Shown: piece after piece, positions 8,125-16,530 of the stretch
Position numbering within the stretch: the first letter of the stretch is position 1
Layout: each line of letters starts with the position of its first letter
Assembly: GCA_963728895.1 (NCBI GenBank)
Contig: CAVSLM010000013.1
Coordinates: forward strand, 1 to 28,238
DNA: 28,238 nt
Origin: CAVSLM01 sp963728895
GTDB lineage: Bacteria > Pseudomonadota > Gammaproteobacteria > JBBQDK01
Reading direction: 5' to 3'
Translations under genes and position numbers: made by a program
Notes under the pieces: model-generated
Told to the model about the DNA's origin: nothing
Seen by the model: only the letters and a program-made list of their open reading frames with translations
Databases searched by the model: none

Positions 8125-9957
8125 ATGTGCGGCATCAGCGCAATCGTTTGCGGCCGTCCAGACGGCGACGCGCGGGCGATCACACGAATGACGGCGGCGC
8201 TGGCTCACCGCGGTCCCGATGCGCATGCCACACAACGGCTGGCGCAGTGTCACCTGGGGCATGCGCGGCTGAGCATCATCGACCTCGCAGGTGGCGCGCA
8301 GCCGATGCCGTACGGCGAACGCTACTGGATCGTCTTCAACGGGGAGATCTACAACTATCGGGAGCTGAGGCAGGAGCTCATGGACGCCGGCCGTTCCTTC
8401 ACCTCCCATTCGGATACTGAAGTCATCCTGGTCGCCTACGCGCACTGGGGTCCATCGTGCGTGGATCGCTTCCGCGGCATGTTCGCGTTCGCGATCTGGG
8501 ACGCGAGGGAACGGCGTCTGTTCGCGGCGCGGGATCTGTTCGGCGAGAAGCCCCTGTACTACGCGTCGTTGCCCGACGGCTGCCTGCTGATGGCATCGGA
8601 AATCAAGGCGCTCATTGCCTCCGGTCTGCTGGATGCGCGGCTCGACCTCGAGGCGGTCGACGCTTTTCTGGCGCTCGGATACGTGCCGCCGGATCGAGCC
8701 ATTTACGCCAACGTCGGCGTGGTTCCGCCGGGCCATTGCATGGAATGGGCTGACGGGGGAGTGCGCCTCACGCGTTACTGGCAGCCGAACCTCGATACAC
8801 GCGCGATCGGTATGTGCGACGCCGCCGAGCGGCTGCGTGAGCTCCTGGGGCGGGCGGTGCGCAGGCAGATGGTGGCCGATGTGCCGGTGGGCGCTTTCCT
8901 GAGCGGCGGGCTCGACTCCAGCACGATCGTCGCCCTGATGCAGAAGCATTCCGCGCATCCGATCCGGACGTTTTCCGCCGGCTTCGGCAGCCTCATCAAC
9001 GAGCTGCCGTACGCGGAGGCGGTGGCGCGCCAATATCATACCGAGCACCACCAGATCGACATGGAGATGCCGCCCGTGCCCAGTCTGCTGCGCACCATGG
9101 CCGAGGTGTTCGACGAGCCGTTCGGGGACTCATCCCACATCCCCACCTATCTCATCGCAGGCTTCGCCCGGCAGCATGTCAAGGTCGTGCTTTCCGGCGA
9201 CGGCGGTGACGAGCTCTTCGGCGGATACGGCTGGTACATCCCGCTCGCCATGTCGGAGACGATGCCGCGGGCATGGGTGCAGTGGCTGATACTCAGAAGC
9301 GCCAGCAGGCTGATCCTGAGGGGATCCCGGCGCCTGCACTGGTACTCCGGGGCGCTGGGGCTGTCCACGCGCTGGCCGGACATGTGGACGCGGGCGGTAA
9401 TGGGGCAAATCTATTTCAGGCCGGCGGAACGCGCGCGCCTGTGGAGGCATCCCGCGCCCGCACCCGCCGCCTACATGCCCGGTGCCTATTACCGCGCGCC
9501 GGCCGCGACGCGCGGGCTCAACGAAGGTTTCTATTTCGATCTGACCTGTTATCTGCCGGGGGACATCCTCACCAAGGTCGACCGCGCTGCCATGGCGCAT
9601 GGCCTGGAGACGCGGGCACCCTTCCTCGACCGGGACCTGGCCGAGTTTGCGCTTTCGTTGCCGGCGGCATTGAAGGTCGAGGGTGACAGAACCAAGATCG
9701 TGCTGCGCGAGGCATGCAGCCGGTACTGGCCGAGAGAGCTGCACGGTCGCGCCAAGCAGGGATTCGGCGCACCATACGATTCCTGGTTGAAGATGCCCGA
9801 CGTCCAGGCGCTCATGCGTGGCGTTATGGCGCGTGGCAGCCGCCTGAGGCGGCTGCTTCCGGGCCTGCATCCGGCTCGCTGCACGCAGCGGCCGGCGCAG
9901 GCCTGGCTGCTGCTGACACTGGGCCTTTGGCTGGACTCCAAGAACGTATCGGTATGA
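8125..9957 (+). CDS. asnB: AsnB-like glutamine-dependent amidotransferase 2 (intact)
   Basis: 610-residue asparagine-synthetase-type enzyme, the only one of three in this window with an unbroken frame. ATG 8125 places the catalytic Cys at position 2 (MCGISAIVCG), as required for class II glutaminases. The open frame extends upstream to 8053, but those residues would bury the Cys. The glutaminase domain has RGPDA and FNGEIYNYRELRQEL. The synthetase domain has SGGLDSS at 260-266 and SGDGGDELFGGYGWY, then YLPGDILTKVDRAAMAHGLE. It probably forms a carboxamide, for example a uronamide, using glutamine and ATP. The acceptor is not known. True asparagine synthetase cannot be excluded on sequence alone. 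The next gene's ATG overlaps its stop (ATGA). Confidence 0.9.
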   Translation: MCGISAIVCGRPDGDARAITRMTAALAHRGPDAHATQRLAQCHLGHARLSIIDLAGGAQPMPYGERYWIVFNGEIYNYRELRQELMDAGRSFTSHSDTEVILVAYAHWGPSCVDRFRGMFAFAIWDARERRLFAARDLFGEKPLYYASLPDGCLLMASEIKALIASGLLDARLDLEAVDAFLALGYVPPDRAIYANVGVVPPGHCMEWADGGVRLTRYWQPNLDTRAIGMCDAAERLRELLGRAVRRQMVADVPVGAFLSGGLDSSTIVALMQKHSAHPIRTFSAGFGSLINELPYAEAVARQYHTEHHQIDMEMPPVPSLLRTMAEVFDEPFGDSSHIPTYLIAGFARQHVKVVLSGDGGDELFGGYGWYIPLAMSETMPRAWVQWLILRSASRLILRGSRRLHWYSGALGLSTRWPDMWTRAVMGQIYFRPAERARLWRHPAPAPAAYMPGAYYRAPAATRGLNEGFYFDLTCYLPGDILTKVDRAAMAHGLETRAPFLDRDLAEFALSLPAALKVEGDRTKIVLREACSRYWPRELHGRAKQGFGAPYDSWLKMPDVQALMRGVMARGSRLRRLLPGLHPARCTQRPAQAWLLLTLGLWLDSKNVSV

Positions 9958-11072
9958 CAGGCGTGGCCGAGCCGGACCAGGACGGGCGCAATCCCCGCGT
10001 GACGGTGCTGATCACCGTGCACAACGGCGCCCGCCACCTGCGCCCGGCCATCGAGTCGGTGTTGGGTCAGAGCTATGGGGATTTCGAGCTGTTGATCGTC
10101 GACGACGGTTCCACCGACGACACGCGCCAGATCATCCGCTCTTATCGCGATGCGCGCATACGCCTGACCGAGTGCGGCGCCAACATCGGTATTCCCAGGG
10201 CGGCGAACAAAGGGCTGAGGGAGGCCCGCGGGGAGCTCGTCGCGCGTCAGGATGCGGACGACATATCCCATCGGTCGCGGCTCGGCTGCCAGGTCGAGTT
10301 CATGGACCGCAACCGGGAGATCGCCATGGTGGGAGCCCAGGTGCGATTCATCGACGACGCCGGGGCGCCGATGCGGGCGGGCGGATGGCACAAGGCGCAG
10401 TCGCAATCGGGCATCCGTTGGCAGCTCATGTTCGACAGCCCTTTCAACCATTCGACGATCATGTTTCGCCGTGCCATCGTTTGGCAGGAAATGGGCGGAT
10501 ACAACGAGCGCTTTCCGACCAGCCTGGATTTCGAGCTGTGCTCCAGGGTGGCACGGGCCTGTCCGGTGCGAAACCTGCCGCAGGCGCTGGTGGACTACCG
10601 TGTACATGCGCAGTCGGTGTCGGCGAACTACCGCGTGGAAAACATCCGCCGCGTCGGCGAGATCCTCTCTGCCAACCTGGAATTCGCCCTGGCAGGCGAA
10701 GCCGTTGCCGCCGAATGGCCGCGGGTGTGGCTGGCGATCAACAATCCGCGGGCGCTGGGCCGGATCGGGAGCGGTGGGGCGGTGCTCGACATGGTGGAGT
10801 GGATACGGCTGCGCTATCGGGAGCTGCATCCGGAGGTCGAGGCGAACGAGGAGATCAGGCTCCACCTCGCCACCGTGTACCTGCGTATCGCCGAGGCGCT
10901 GGCGCCCTATCTGCGCGCCGTCTCCGCCGGGGCGTACGCGCGCGCCCTGCGCTACGGGCCGGGGATCGCCGGGCCCGCGGCCGCGAAATGGCTGTCCCTG
11001 CTGTTGCTCGGAGACCGGGCCCGGCAGGTGTTCAAGCGCATTGCCGGCGCTCGCGCCGGGCACGGGCGCTAG
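9954..11072 (+). CDS. Glycosyltransferase family 2
   Basis: 372-residue GT-A inverting glycosyltransferase. The N-terminal catalytic domain shows VTVLITVHNGARHL, VDDGSTDD at about 49-56, and the metal-binding RQDADD at about 98-103. Further on, the acceptor region has HSTIMFRRAIV and LDFELCSRVA. No membrane segment is obvious, so it probably acts at the cytoplasmic face of the inner membrane, adding one sugar to the lipid-linked repeat unit. ATG 9954 overlaps the asnB2 stop. The open frame continues upstream inside asnB2, but that part is a shadow. The C-terminal 100 residues are helical and less conserved. The sugar specificity is unknown. Confidence 0.88.
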   Translation: MTGVAEPDQDGRNPRVTVLITVHNGARHLRPAIESVLGQSYGDFELLIVDDGSTDDTRQIIRSYRDARIRLTECGANIGIPRAANKGLREARGELVARQDADDISHRSRLGCQVEFMDRNREIAMVGAQVRFIDDAGAPMRAGGWHKAQSQSGIRWQLMFDSPFNHSTIMFRRAIVWQEMGGYNERFPTSLDFELCSRVARACPVRNLPQALVDYRVHAQSVSANYRVENIRRVGEILSANLEFALAGEAVAAEWPRVWLAINNPRALGRIGSGGAVLDMVEWIRLRYRELHPEVEANEEIRLHLATVYLRIAEALAPYLRAVSAGAYARALRYGPGIAGPAAAKWLSLLLLGDRARQVFKRIAGARAGHGR

Positions 11073-11078
11073 CCGTCC

Positions 11079-11798
11079 ATGCGCCGGGAGCGGGCAAACG
11101 ATCCCATGCAGGCCCCCGCGCCTGCAGTCATGCCCATCGACCGCGAGGCCTGGGCGAGACAGCTGAACCTGTCGAACTTCGTCAACACCTACTATCAATA
11201 CAACGATCTGGTTTCCTGCGGCGATGTGCGCAACGTGCTGATCGTCGGTCCCGGACAGGGTCTGGAGAAACAGGTGCTCGCGGCCCGCGGATACCGCATC
11301 ACGACCGTCGACATCGACGACACCTTCCGGCCCGACCACATCGGCAGCGTACACGACCTGGGCATGTTCGCCACACAGCAGTTCGATGCGGTGATCGCAT
11401 CGCATGTGCTGGAGCATATTGCCGTGCCTTACCTGGACCGCGCGCTGCAGGAGATCGCCCGGGTGGGCGGATATGCGCTGATCTACCTGCCGGTGGCGGG
11501 ACGTCACTTCCATCTGCGCGCCATGCCCGGCGTGCTGAACATCGACGTTTCGTTTATCATCGATGTCTTCAACTGGTTCCACAGGCCCGACGGCGTTTCC
11601 CCGCGCTACTGCGGCGGACAGCACTTCTGGGAGATCGGCATGCGGGGATTCCGCGTCCGTGATCTCGTGAAGCGGTTTTCCAGGTTCTTTGAGCTGCATA
11701 AGGCGTATCGAAACCGCGACTGGACGCCGAGCCACAACTTCGTGCTCCGATCGAGGCAGGCAGGGGGCGAGGAACCGGCACGACCGGATCCCGCATGA
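11079..11798 (+). CDS. Class I SAM-dependent methyltransferase
   Basis: 239-residue methyltransferase-like protein. SAM motif I is VLIVGPGQG (about 53-61), followed by an acidic strand end TTVDIDD and the Methyltransf_11-like ASHVLEHI segment near residue 108. The region after the Rossmann core (VAGRHFHLRAMPG, FNWFHRP, GGQHFWEIG) probably forms the acceptor lid. The start is ATG 11079, 6 bases after the preceding stop; ATG 11106 is an alternative that would drop a basic nine-residue leader. Its stop overlaps the following start (ATGA), so it is translationally coupled. It is likely to modify the glycan or a sugar nucleotide. Methylation is inferred from the fold alone. Confidence 0.75.
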   Translation: MRRERANDPMQAPAPAVMPIDREAWARQLNLSNFVNTYYQYNDLVSCGDVRNVLIVGPGQGLEKQVLAARGYRITTVDIDDTFRPDHIGSVHDLGMFATQQFDAVIASHVLEHIAVPYLDRALQEIARVGGYALIYLPVAGRHFHLRAMPGVLNIDVSFIIDVFNWFHRPDGVSPRYCGGQHFWEIGMRGFRVRDLVKRFSRFFELHKAYRNRDWTPSHNFVLRSRQAGGEEPARPDPA

Positions 11799-12865
11799 AC
11801 GTCGTATATTCATTCAACAAGCGCGGGTACGAGGCGGTGTACTGGTCGCGGGAGATTGCCGCGGCGACGCTGCCGGAATGCCGGTTCGTACCGTTCAATC
11901 ACGACCCCTACCTCGACGTGGCGCTCTATTCGCGCGCACAGTTGCTGGACAACCTCTACTACCAGCGCGACCCGCGCCTGCTCGCCCTGTACCGCGACCT
12001 GCAGTCCCTGCTCGCCGCCGAGGGCGCGGACGTGCTCCTGGTCGACAACTGTTTTCCATATCATCCCGACTGGCTCCGGGGCCTGGATGTCTACAAGGTG
12101 CTGCGCACCTCCGACGGACCGATTGCCGCGTACGACCGCGACTTCGCCTACCTGCATGCCTACGACCACGTGCTGTACCACAGTCCCGCGTACAGTGCCG
12201 ACCTGTCCATGGAGGAGAAGCTGCGCTACTGCGGCGCCAGGAGGATCGATTTCTGGCCGCTTGCCCTGTTCGACACCGCCTTCGATGCGCAGGGGTCGGA
12301 GGACACGCTGTTCGAGCGGCCGCGCGACATCGACGTGCTGTTCATCGGTGCGCTGCATTTCACCAAGATGCCCGTGCTCGCAGCCCTGAAGAAGGCGTTT
12401 GGCCGCAGGTTCCGGCTGCACGGCCTTGCCGGCTGGAAGCGCAACCTCTACTTCAACGCGCGCCACGGCTGGACCGGGTGGGTGCGTCCGGTGGCGTTCG
12501 AGGACGTGGTGCCGCTGTATCGCCGCGCCAAGATCGGCGTCAACCTGCATAACCGCGGCCAGTACACGGTAGGCAACTACAGACTCTTCGATCTGGCGGG
12601 AAACGGCGTGATGCAGCTGTCGGACGGCGGAGCCTATCTGTCCCACTTCCTCGAGCCGGACCGTGAGGTCGTCGGGTTCTCTGACCTGGACGAGCTCATC
12701 GAGATGATCCGGTATTACCTGGCGAACGAGAATGCGCGCATGGAGTTGGCCCGAAATGCCTACCGCAGGGTCATGAGGGATCACCGGTTTTCGTGGCGCA
12801 TGCGGCAGCTGAGCAGCGTCCTCGGCAACGCACTGCGGGACCGGAGGGTGCGCGCGTGCAACTGA
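11795..12865 (+). CDS. Glycosyltransferase, CgeB/GT4-like (GT-B fold)
   Basis: 356-residue soluble protein. The N-terminal half lacks strong motifs (LLVDNCFPYHPDW, KVLRTSDG). The C-terminal half resembles the CgeB/YkvP-like 'glycosyl transferases group 1' domain: DIDVLFIGALHFTKMPVL, then VPLYRRAKIGVNLHNRGQYT, then YRLFDLAGNGVMQLSD and DLDELIEMIRYYLAN. The acidic/asparagine-rich motif around VNLHN and the R-x-F-D/E block are typical of the nucleotide-sugar side of GT-B enzymes in this group. It probably adds a sugar to the lipid-linked unit. ATG 11795 overlaps the previous stop. The assignment to a formal CAZy family is uncertain. Confidence 0.7.
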   Translation: MNVVYSFNKRGYEAVYWSREIAAATLPECRFVPFNHDPYLDVALYSRAQLLDNLYYQRDPRLLALYRDLQSLLAAEGADVLLVDNCFPYHPDWLRGLDVYKVLRTSDGPIAAYDRDFAYLHAYDHVLYHSPAYSADLSMEEKLRYCGARRIDFWPLALFDTAFDAQGSEDTLFERPRDIDVLFIGALHFTKMPVLAALKKAFGRRFRLHGLAGWKRNLYFNARHGWTGWVRPVAFEDVVPLYRRAKIGVNLHNRGQYTVGNYRLFDLAGNGVMQLSDGGAYLSHFLEPDREVVGFSDLDELIEMIRYYLANENARMELARNAYRRVMRDHRFSWRMRQLSSVLGNALRDRRVRACN

Positions 12866-13785
12866 GGGGAAGGGCGCTCGCCAAGGGGCTCGCGACCTAC
12901 GTGCCGGTGCTGCGCAGGTTCGCCTGCACGAGCTCCGGTGGAACGGTTTCGGCGCGATACTGCTACGCGGTCTGGCTGCGACACGGTGTCATGGCGCGCG
13001 CAGCTGCCATGCCGGCGGTTCCGGTATCGGTGGCCGAGCTCGGCCCGGGCGATTCGATCGGCATCGGGCTGGCGGCCATGCTGTGCGGGGCGCAGCGCTA
13101 CTACGCGCTGGATGCAAAGCCGCATGCCAACGTCGAGAGAAACCTCCGGGTCTTCGAGGAGTTGCTGGCGCTGTTCGGCGCACGGGCGCCGATCCCCGAC
13201 GAGACCGAGTTTCCCAACCTGTTTCCGCCACTGGCGTCCTATGCGTTTCCGGACGCGGTTGCGGCGGACGGCCTGGACACGGGCCGAATCGCCGCCATCC
13301 GCCGGGCGATACGCGGGGAGAATCCGGGCGACGACGTGCAAATCCATTATCTGGCTCCGTGGGAGCGGGCGGTGGCGCGCCTCCAGGGCGGCATCGACAT
13401 GATCTACTCGCAGGCGGTGCTCGAGCATGTGTCCGACGTGCCGGGCTGCTACCGCGCCATGAACCGCCTGCTGCGCACCGGCGGATTGATGTCCCACACC
13501 ATCGACTTCAAGTCCCACGGTCTCACGCAAGACTGGTACGGCCACTGGACCCTGGGCGAGCGCACCTGGCGCTGCGTGGTGGGCAGGCGCCCGTATCTGA
13601 TCAACAGGCTCGCGTGGTCGGATCACCGGCGCTACATCGAGGAGGCCGGGTTCCGGATCGATGCCGCGCTGGCGAGACGCGCCGAGCCCGCGCCCCGGCA
13701 TGTACTCGCGCAGCCCTTCCGGCGAGCGCTCACGGACGACGATCTGTCGACGCCGGGGGTGTTCATGCAGGCGATCAAGGCCTGA
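12856..13785 (+). CDS. Class I SAM-dependent methyltransferase
   Basis: 309 residues from GTG 12856, which overlaps the previous gene's end by 10 bases. The open frame extends further upstream to 12793, but that part overlaps the upstream gene and is probably not translated. Motif I is VAELGPGDSIGIGLA (about 59-73), then RYYALDAKPH (acidic SAM-ribose residue), and YSQAVLEHVSDV, the Methyltransf_11-like post-core motif. The C-terminal half (HTIDFKSHGL, HWTLGERTWRC) looks like a substrate lid. It is likely a sugar methyltransferase in the same operon as its GT neighbours. The acceptor is unknown. Confidence 0.75.
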   Translation: MQLRGRALAKGLATYVPVLRRFACTSSGGTVSARYCYAVWLRHGVMARAAAMPAVPVSVAELGPGDSIGIGLAAMLCGAQRYYALDAKPHANVERNLRVFEELLALFGARAPIPDETEFPNLFPPLASYAFPDAVAADGLDTGRIAAIRRAIRGENPGDDVQIHYLAPWERAVARLQGGIDMIYSQAVLEHVSDVPGCYRAMNRLLRTGGLMSHTIDFKSHGLTQDWYGHWTLGERTWRCVVGRRPYLINRLAWSDHRRYIEEAGFRIDAALARRAEPAPRHVLAQPFRRALTDDDLSTPGVFMQAIKA

Positions 13786-13802
13786 GCGGGGACTGCACGG
13801 GA

Positions 13803-15253
13803 ATGTGGGTGCAAAGACTGGCATCCGTCACAATACGCAGGGCGGACCTTTCGTTCGGGTTGGTGCTGATCGGCACGGCGGCGATCGTGCTGCTGGTGCT
13901 GGATGCGCAGCAGCGTGCCGTGGCGGCGCCGCCGCTTGCCGTCGTTCTCGTGTTGTTGTGGACGGTGTGGACACTGTGGGTACGCGACGGCGTTTCCCGT
14001 TGTTCGATATCGGCACCATGTGCGTGGCGCTCACGGCGGCATACGTGGTGCTGCCGCCTCTTTTCTACCTGCTGTCAGGAATGCAGTGGACGGCACTGAG
14101 CGACAACCGCATCCTGCAGTTGAACCCGAGTCCCGAGCAGTTCGGCGCTTTCGCATGGTGGCCCTCGATCTACGTGATCAGCATGGCACTCACGTACCTG
14201 CTCGCCCGCGGCGAGCGCGGCGCAGGCGATCTGCACGTGCAACGACCGGATCGGATCACTGCCTCGCTGCTGGTGGCGCTCGCGACCGGACTCGTGGTGT
14301 TCTTCTGGTTCCTGGAATGGATATACGGCATCGACCTGCATCCTTCCCATGCCGAGCACTGGGCCGCCTACGCCAGGGGTGAGGTCGTCACCTTACCGTT
14401 GGTACTTGCCCAGATCACGCACAACCTCGACGGCATACTCACTATCCTGAAATTCGCGCTGCTCATCATGCTGATGCAGCGCTGGCAGGATCTGCGCTGG
14501 CGCACCGTGCTGCTGCTGTGGTTGTCGGCGGAGGTGTTGGTCACGGTCTATACGATGGGATCGCGCAGCCCGCTCGTGTTCATGCTGCTGGCAGCGTTGC
14601 TCGCCTACCACAAGCTGGTGAGGCCACTGAAGCCCGTGACCATCGGCGCCACGGCACTGCTGCTGGTGGTCGGGGCGATCGGCTACGGCATTCTCAGGGA
14701 CTACGAGTCGGCCTATCTGGCGGCGGGGAACATCAGCCCGTTATCGATCGCCAACGAATTCCAGATCCTGTACGGCACCGCGCTCGATCTGCTGCACCGT
14801 TCGGAGAGCGGAACGCTGCCGCCGGTGCCCTGGCAAGTGTACGCGAGCGACCTGCTCCTGCTGATACCGCAGCAGCTGTTGCCGTTTCCGAAGATCGATC
14901 CGGCCGAGTGGTACTTGCAGGTGCTGGGTGCCTCGGGCACCGGCGTGGGGTTCATGTTCGGGGTGACGGCCCAAGCCGTGGTCGGGTTCGGATGGCCTGA
15001 GCTGGTGGTGCGCGGGTGCTTGACCGGCGGCGTGCTGGCCCTGGTGCATCGCTGGTATGTCCACCGCCAGAACGAGTTCTGGGCGACCTTGCTGTATCTG
15101 TGGCTGTGCATCTGGACATACTATTCCTACCGGGCATCGACCTTCTACGTGGTATATTTCGTGATATACGAGTTCCTGCCCCTGTATGTAGCCGTCAGGT
15201 TCGGGCGGCGCCTTCTGATCGCGAATCTGCCGGCCGCACGGTTGGCGCAGTAG
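13803..15253 (+). CDS. wzy: Wzy-like oligosaccharide repeat-unit polymerase (frameshifted as sequenced)
   Basis: Polytopic membrane protein of about 483 residues after repair, with roughly ten or more hydrophobic spans. Examples are GLVLIGTAAIVLLVL, LLVALATGLVVFFWFLEWIY and VTIGATALLLVVGAIGYGIL, with a periplasm-type loop between. The layout resembles 'oligosaccharide repeat unit polymerase' proteins (OrmA/Wzy-type) that join repeat units in the periplasm. It is the only polymerase candidate here, which supports the call since Wzy proteins share little sequence. The N-terminal 60 codons from ATG 13803 are in one frame (WTLWVRDG) and the rest in another (RRFPLFDIGTMCVALT). The switch is at about 13980-13996. 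The span is 3n+2, so one missing base is the simplest cause. An O-antigen ligase is the main alternative. Confidence 0.72.
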
Positions 15254-15546
15254 TGGGGGAGGTCGAGCCACCTGCCGGTGGCGGACTGAAGCGGCGCGGG
15301 CATCCCTCAGTGCGGTCCGGTTCCAGAGCGTTTCGCGCGCCCGCATTCTGCGGGTTCCAGGTCCTGCGGTATCATTCGCGGTTTCGCAACCCTGTCACGG
15401 GAACTTTCGCCGAACATCGCCTCGTGCCGCGCGGCCGCCGGACTGCGGCGGTGCACGGGTGAGGGTCGGCGCGGCGACTTTCCGCGCGGCAGGACGGTGT
15501 CGCCCTGGCGCGACGGCAGGAATCGGATCCGATCTCAGGGGGAAGA
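15254..15546. other. Gene-free gap inside the cluster
   Basis: 293 bases between the wzy stop and the Zn-ribbon methyltransferase, by far the longest internal gap. Open frames crossing it are shadows with no family-like content. TATCAT at 15370-15375 could be a -10 box, but no convincing -35 hexamer precedes it. It may hold an internal promoter, or be the scar of a lost gene or an old recombination join between two gene blocks. Confidence 0.45.
15267..15282 (+). terminator. Short GC hairpin just after wzy
   Basis: GCCACC at 15267-15272 pairs perfectly with GGTGGC at 15277-15282 around a four-base loop, 14 bases after the wzy stop. No T-run follows, so termination would be weak or Rho-assisted at best. 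It marks the start of the largest internal gap in the cluster. Confidence 0.28.
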
Positions 15547-16530
15547 ATGAGGCAAGACTCCTTGAAGCAGTACTGCTGCCCAAGCTGCGGCGGCGGGCGC
15601 CTGACGGTGGTGCAGGAGGATCTCCGGGAGGGCGACGAGATCATGGAGGGAGCGCTGGAGTGTCCCGGCTGCCGGAAGCGCTACCGGGTCGCGGGTGGAG
15701 TTCCGCGCTTCGTTCCCGACGAGCACTATGCCGGTTCATTTGGATACCAGTGGAAAGCGCACCGGGCAACACAGTTGGACAGCCACACGGGTTTGCCGCT
15801 GTCCCGGGACCGTCTGTTCGGCGTCAGCCGCTGGCCGGAGCACCTTGACGGACAGTGCATACTGGAGGCGGGCTCGGGGGCGGGACGCTTCACCGAGGTC
15901 CTGCTCGGTACCGGTGCGGAGGTGTACTCGTTCGACCTGTCGCGCGCCGTGGAGGCGAACTGGAGCAACAACGCGCCGCATCCCCACCTGAACCTCTTCC
16001 AGGGTGATGTGCTTTCTCTGCCGCTGCGCCCGGGGAGCTTCGACAAGGTGATGTGCCTGGGCGTGATCCAGCACACCCCCGATCCGAAGGCCACCTTCCG
16101 CAGTCTCGCGCGCTACGTGCGCCCCGGCGGGGATCTCGTCATGGACGTGTACTCCAGTCAGCTGCGCTACCTGCTGTCGTGGAAGTACCTCCTCAGACCG
16201 CTGACGGTGCGCATGAACCGCGAGCGGCTCTACCGGCTGATCGAGAAGACGGTGCCGGTGCTGCTGCCGATCGCGATCGCGGCCCGCCGGCTGGGGGGCA
16301 GGGCGGGCGGGCGCCTGCTCCCGATTCTGCAGTATGCCCATTGGGGCCTGCCCTACGAGCTGAACAGAAAGTGGGCGATCCTGGATACCTTCGACATGTA
16401 CTCGCCCGTGCACGATCATCCGCAGACGCTTGCCAGCGTCCGGCGTTGGTTTGCCGAGGAGGGTTTCGAAGCGGTGGAAGTGGGTAACGGACCCAACGGC
16501 ATCGTCGGTCGGGGACGCAAGGCCGGTTGA
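15547..16530 (+). CDS. SAM-dependent methyltransferase with N-terminal zinc ribbon
   Basis: 327 residues. The N-terminus has two CxxC-type pairs: the Cys10/Cys11-Cys14 cluster (CCPSC) and Cys39-Cys42 (CPGC). Together they form a Trm112-like zinc ribbon that commonly precedes class I methyltransferases in sugar clusters. SAM motif I is ILEAGSGAGRF (about 105-115). This is followed by YSFDLSRAVE and MCLGVIQHTPDP, the motif usual in the 'UbiE/COQ5-like' sugar methyltransferases. The C-terminal domain (LSWKYLLRPL through YELNRKWAILDTFDMYSP) is also common in this group. The start ATG 15547 follows GGGGGAAGA within a few bases, a fair ribosome site. It opens the second gene block after the gap and overlaps the next gene by 4 bases. 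The acceptor is unknown. Confidence 0.82.
   Translation: MRQDSLKQYCCPSCGGGRLTVVQEDLREGDEIMEGALECPGCRKRYRVAGGVPRFVPDEHYAGSFGYQWKAHRATQLDSHTGLPLSRDRLFGVSRWPEHLDGQCILEAGSGAGRFTEVLLGTGAEVYSFDLSRAVEANWSNNAPHPHLNLFQGDVLSLPLRPGSFDKVMCLGVIQHTPDPKATFRSLARYVRPGGDLVMDVYSSQLRYLLSWKYLLRPLTVRMNRERLYRLIEKTVPVLLPIAIAARRLGGRAGGRLLPILQYAHWGLPYELNRKWAILDTFDMYSPVHDHPQTLASVRRWFAEEGFEAVEVGNGPNGIVGRGRKAG

Noticed and set aside
9549..11813. 754-residue open frame on the minus strand
   Set aside because: Antisense to asnB2, the GT2 and a methyltransferase, with low-complexity composition and no domain. It is longer than the real genes only because of codon bias.
15370..15375. TATCAT as a -10 promoter box
   Set aside because: No acceptable -35 hexamer at 16-18 bases upstream, and the surrounding DNA is too GC-rich to judge. 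It is not listed as a promoter.
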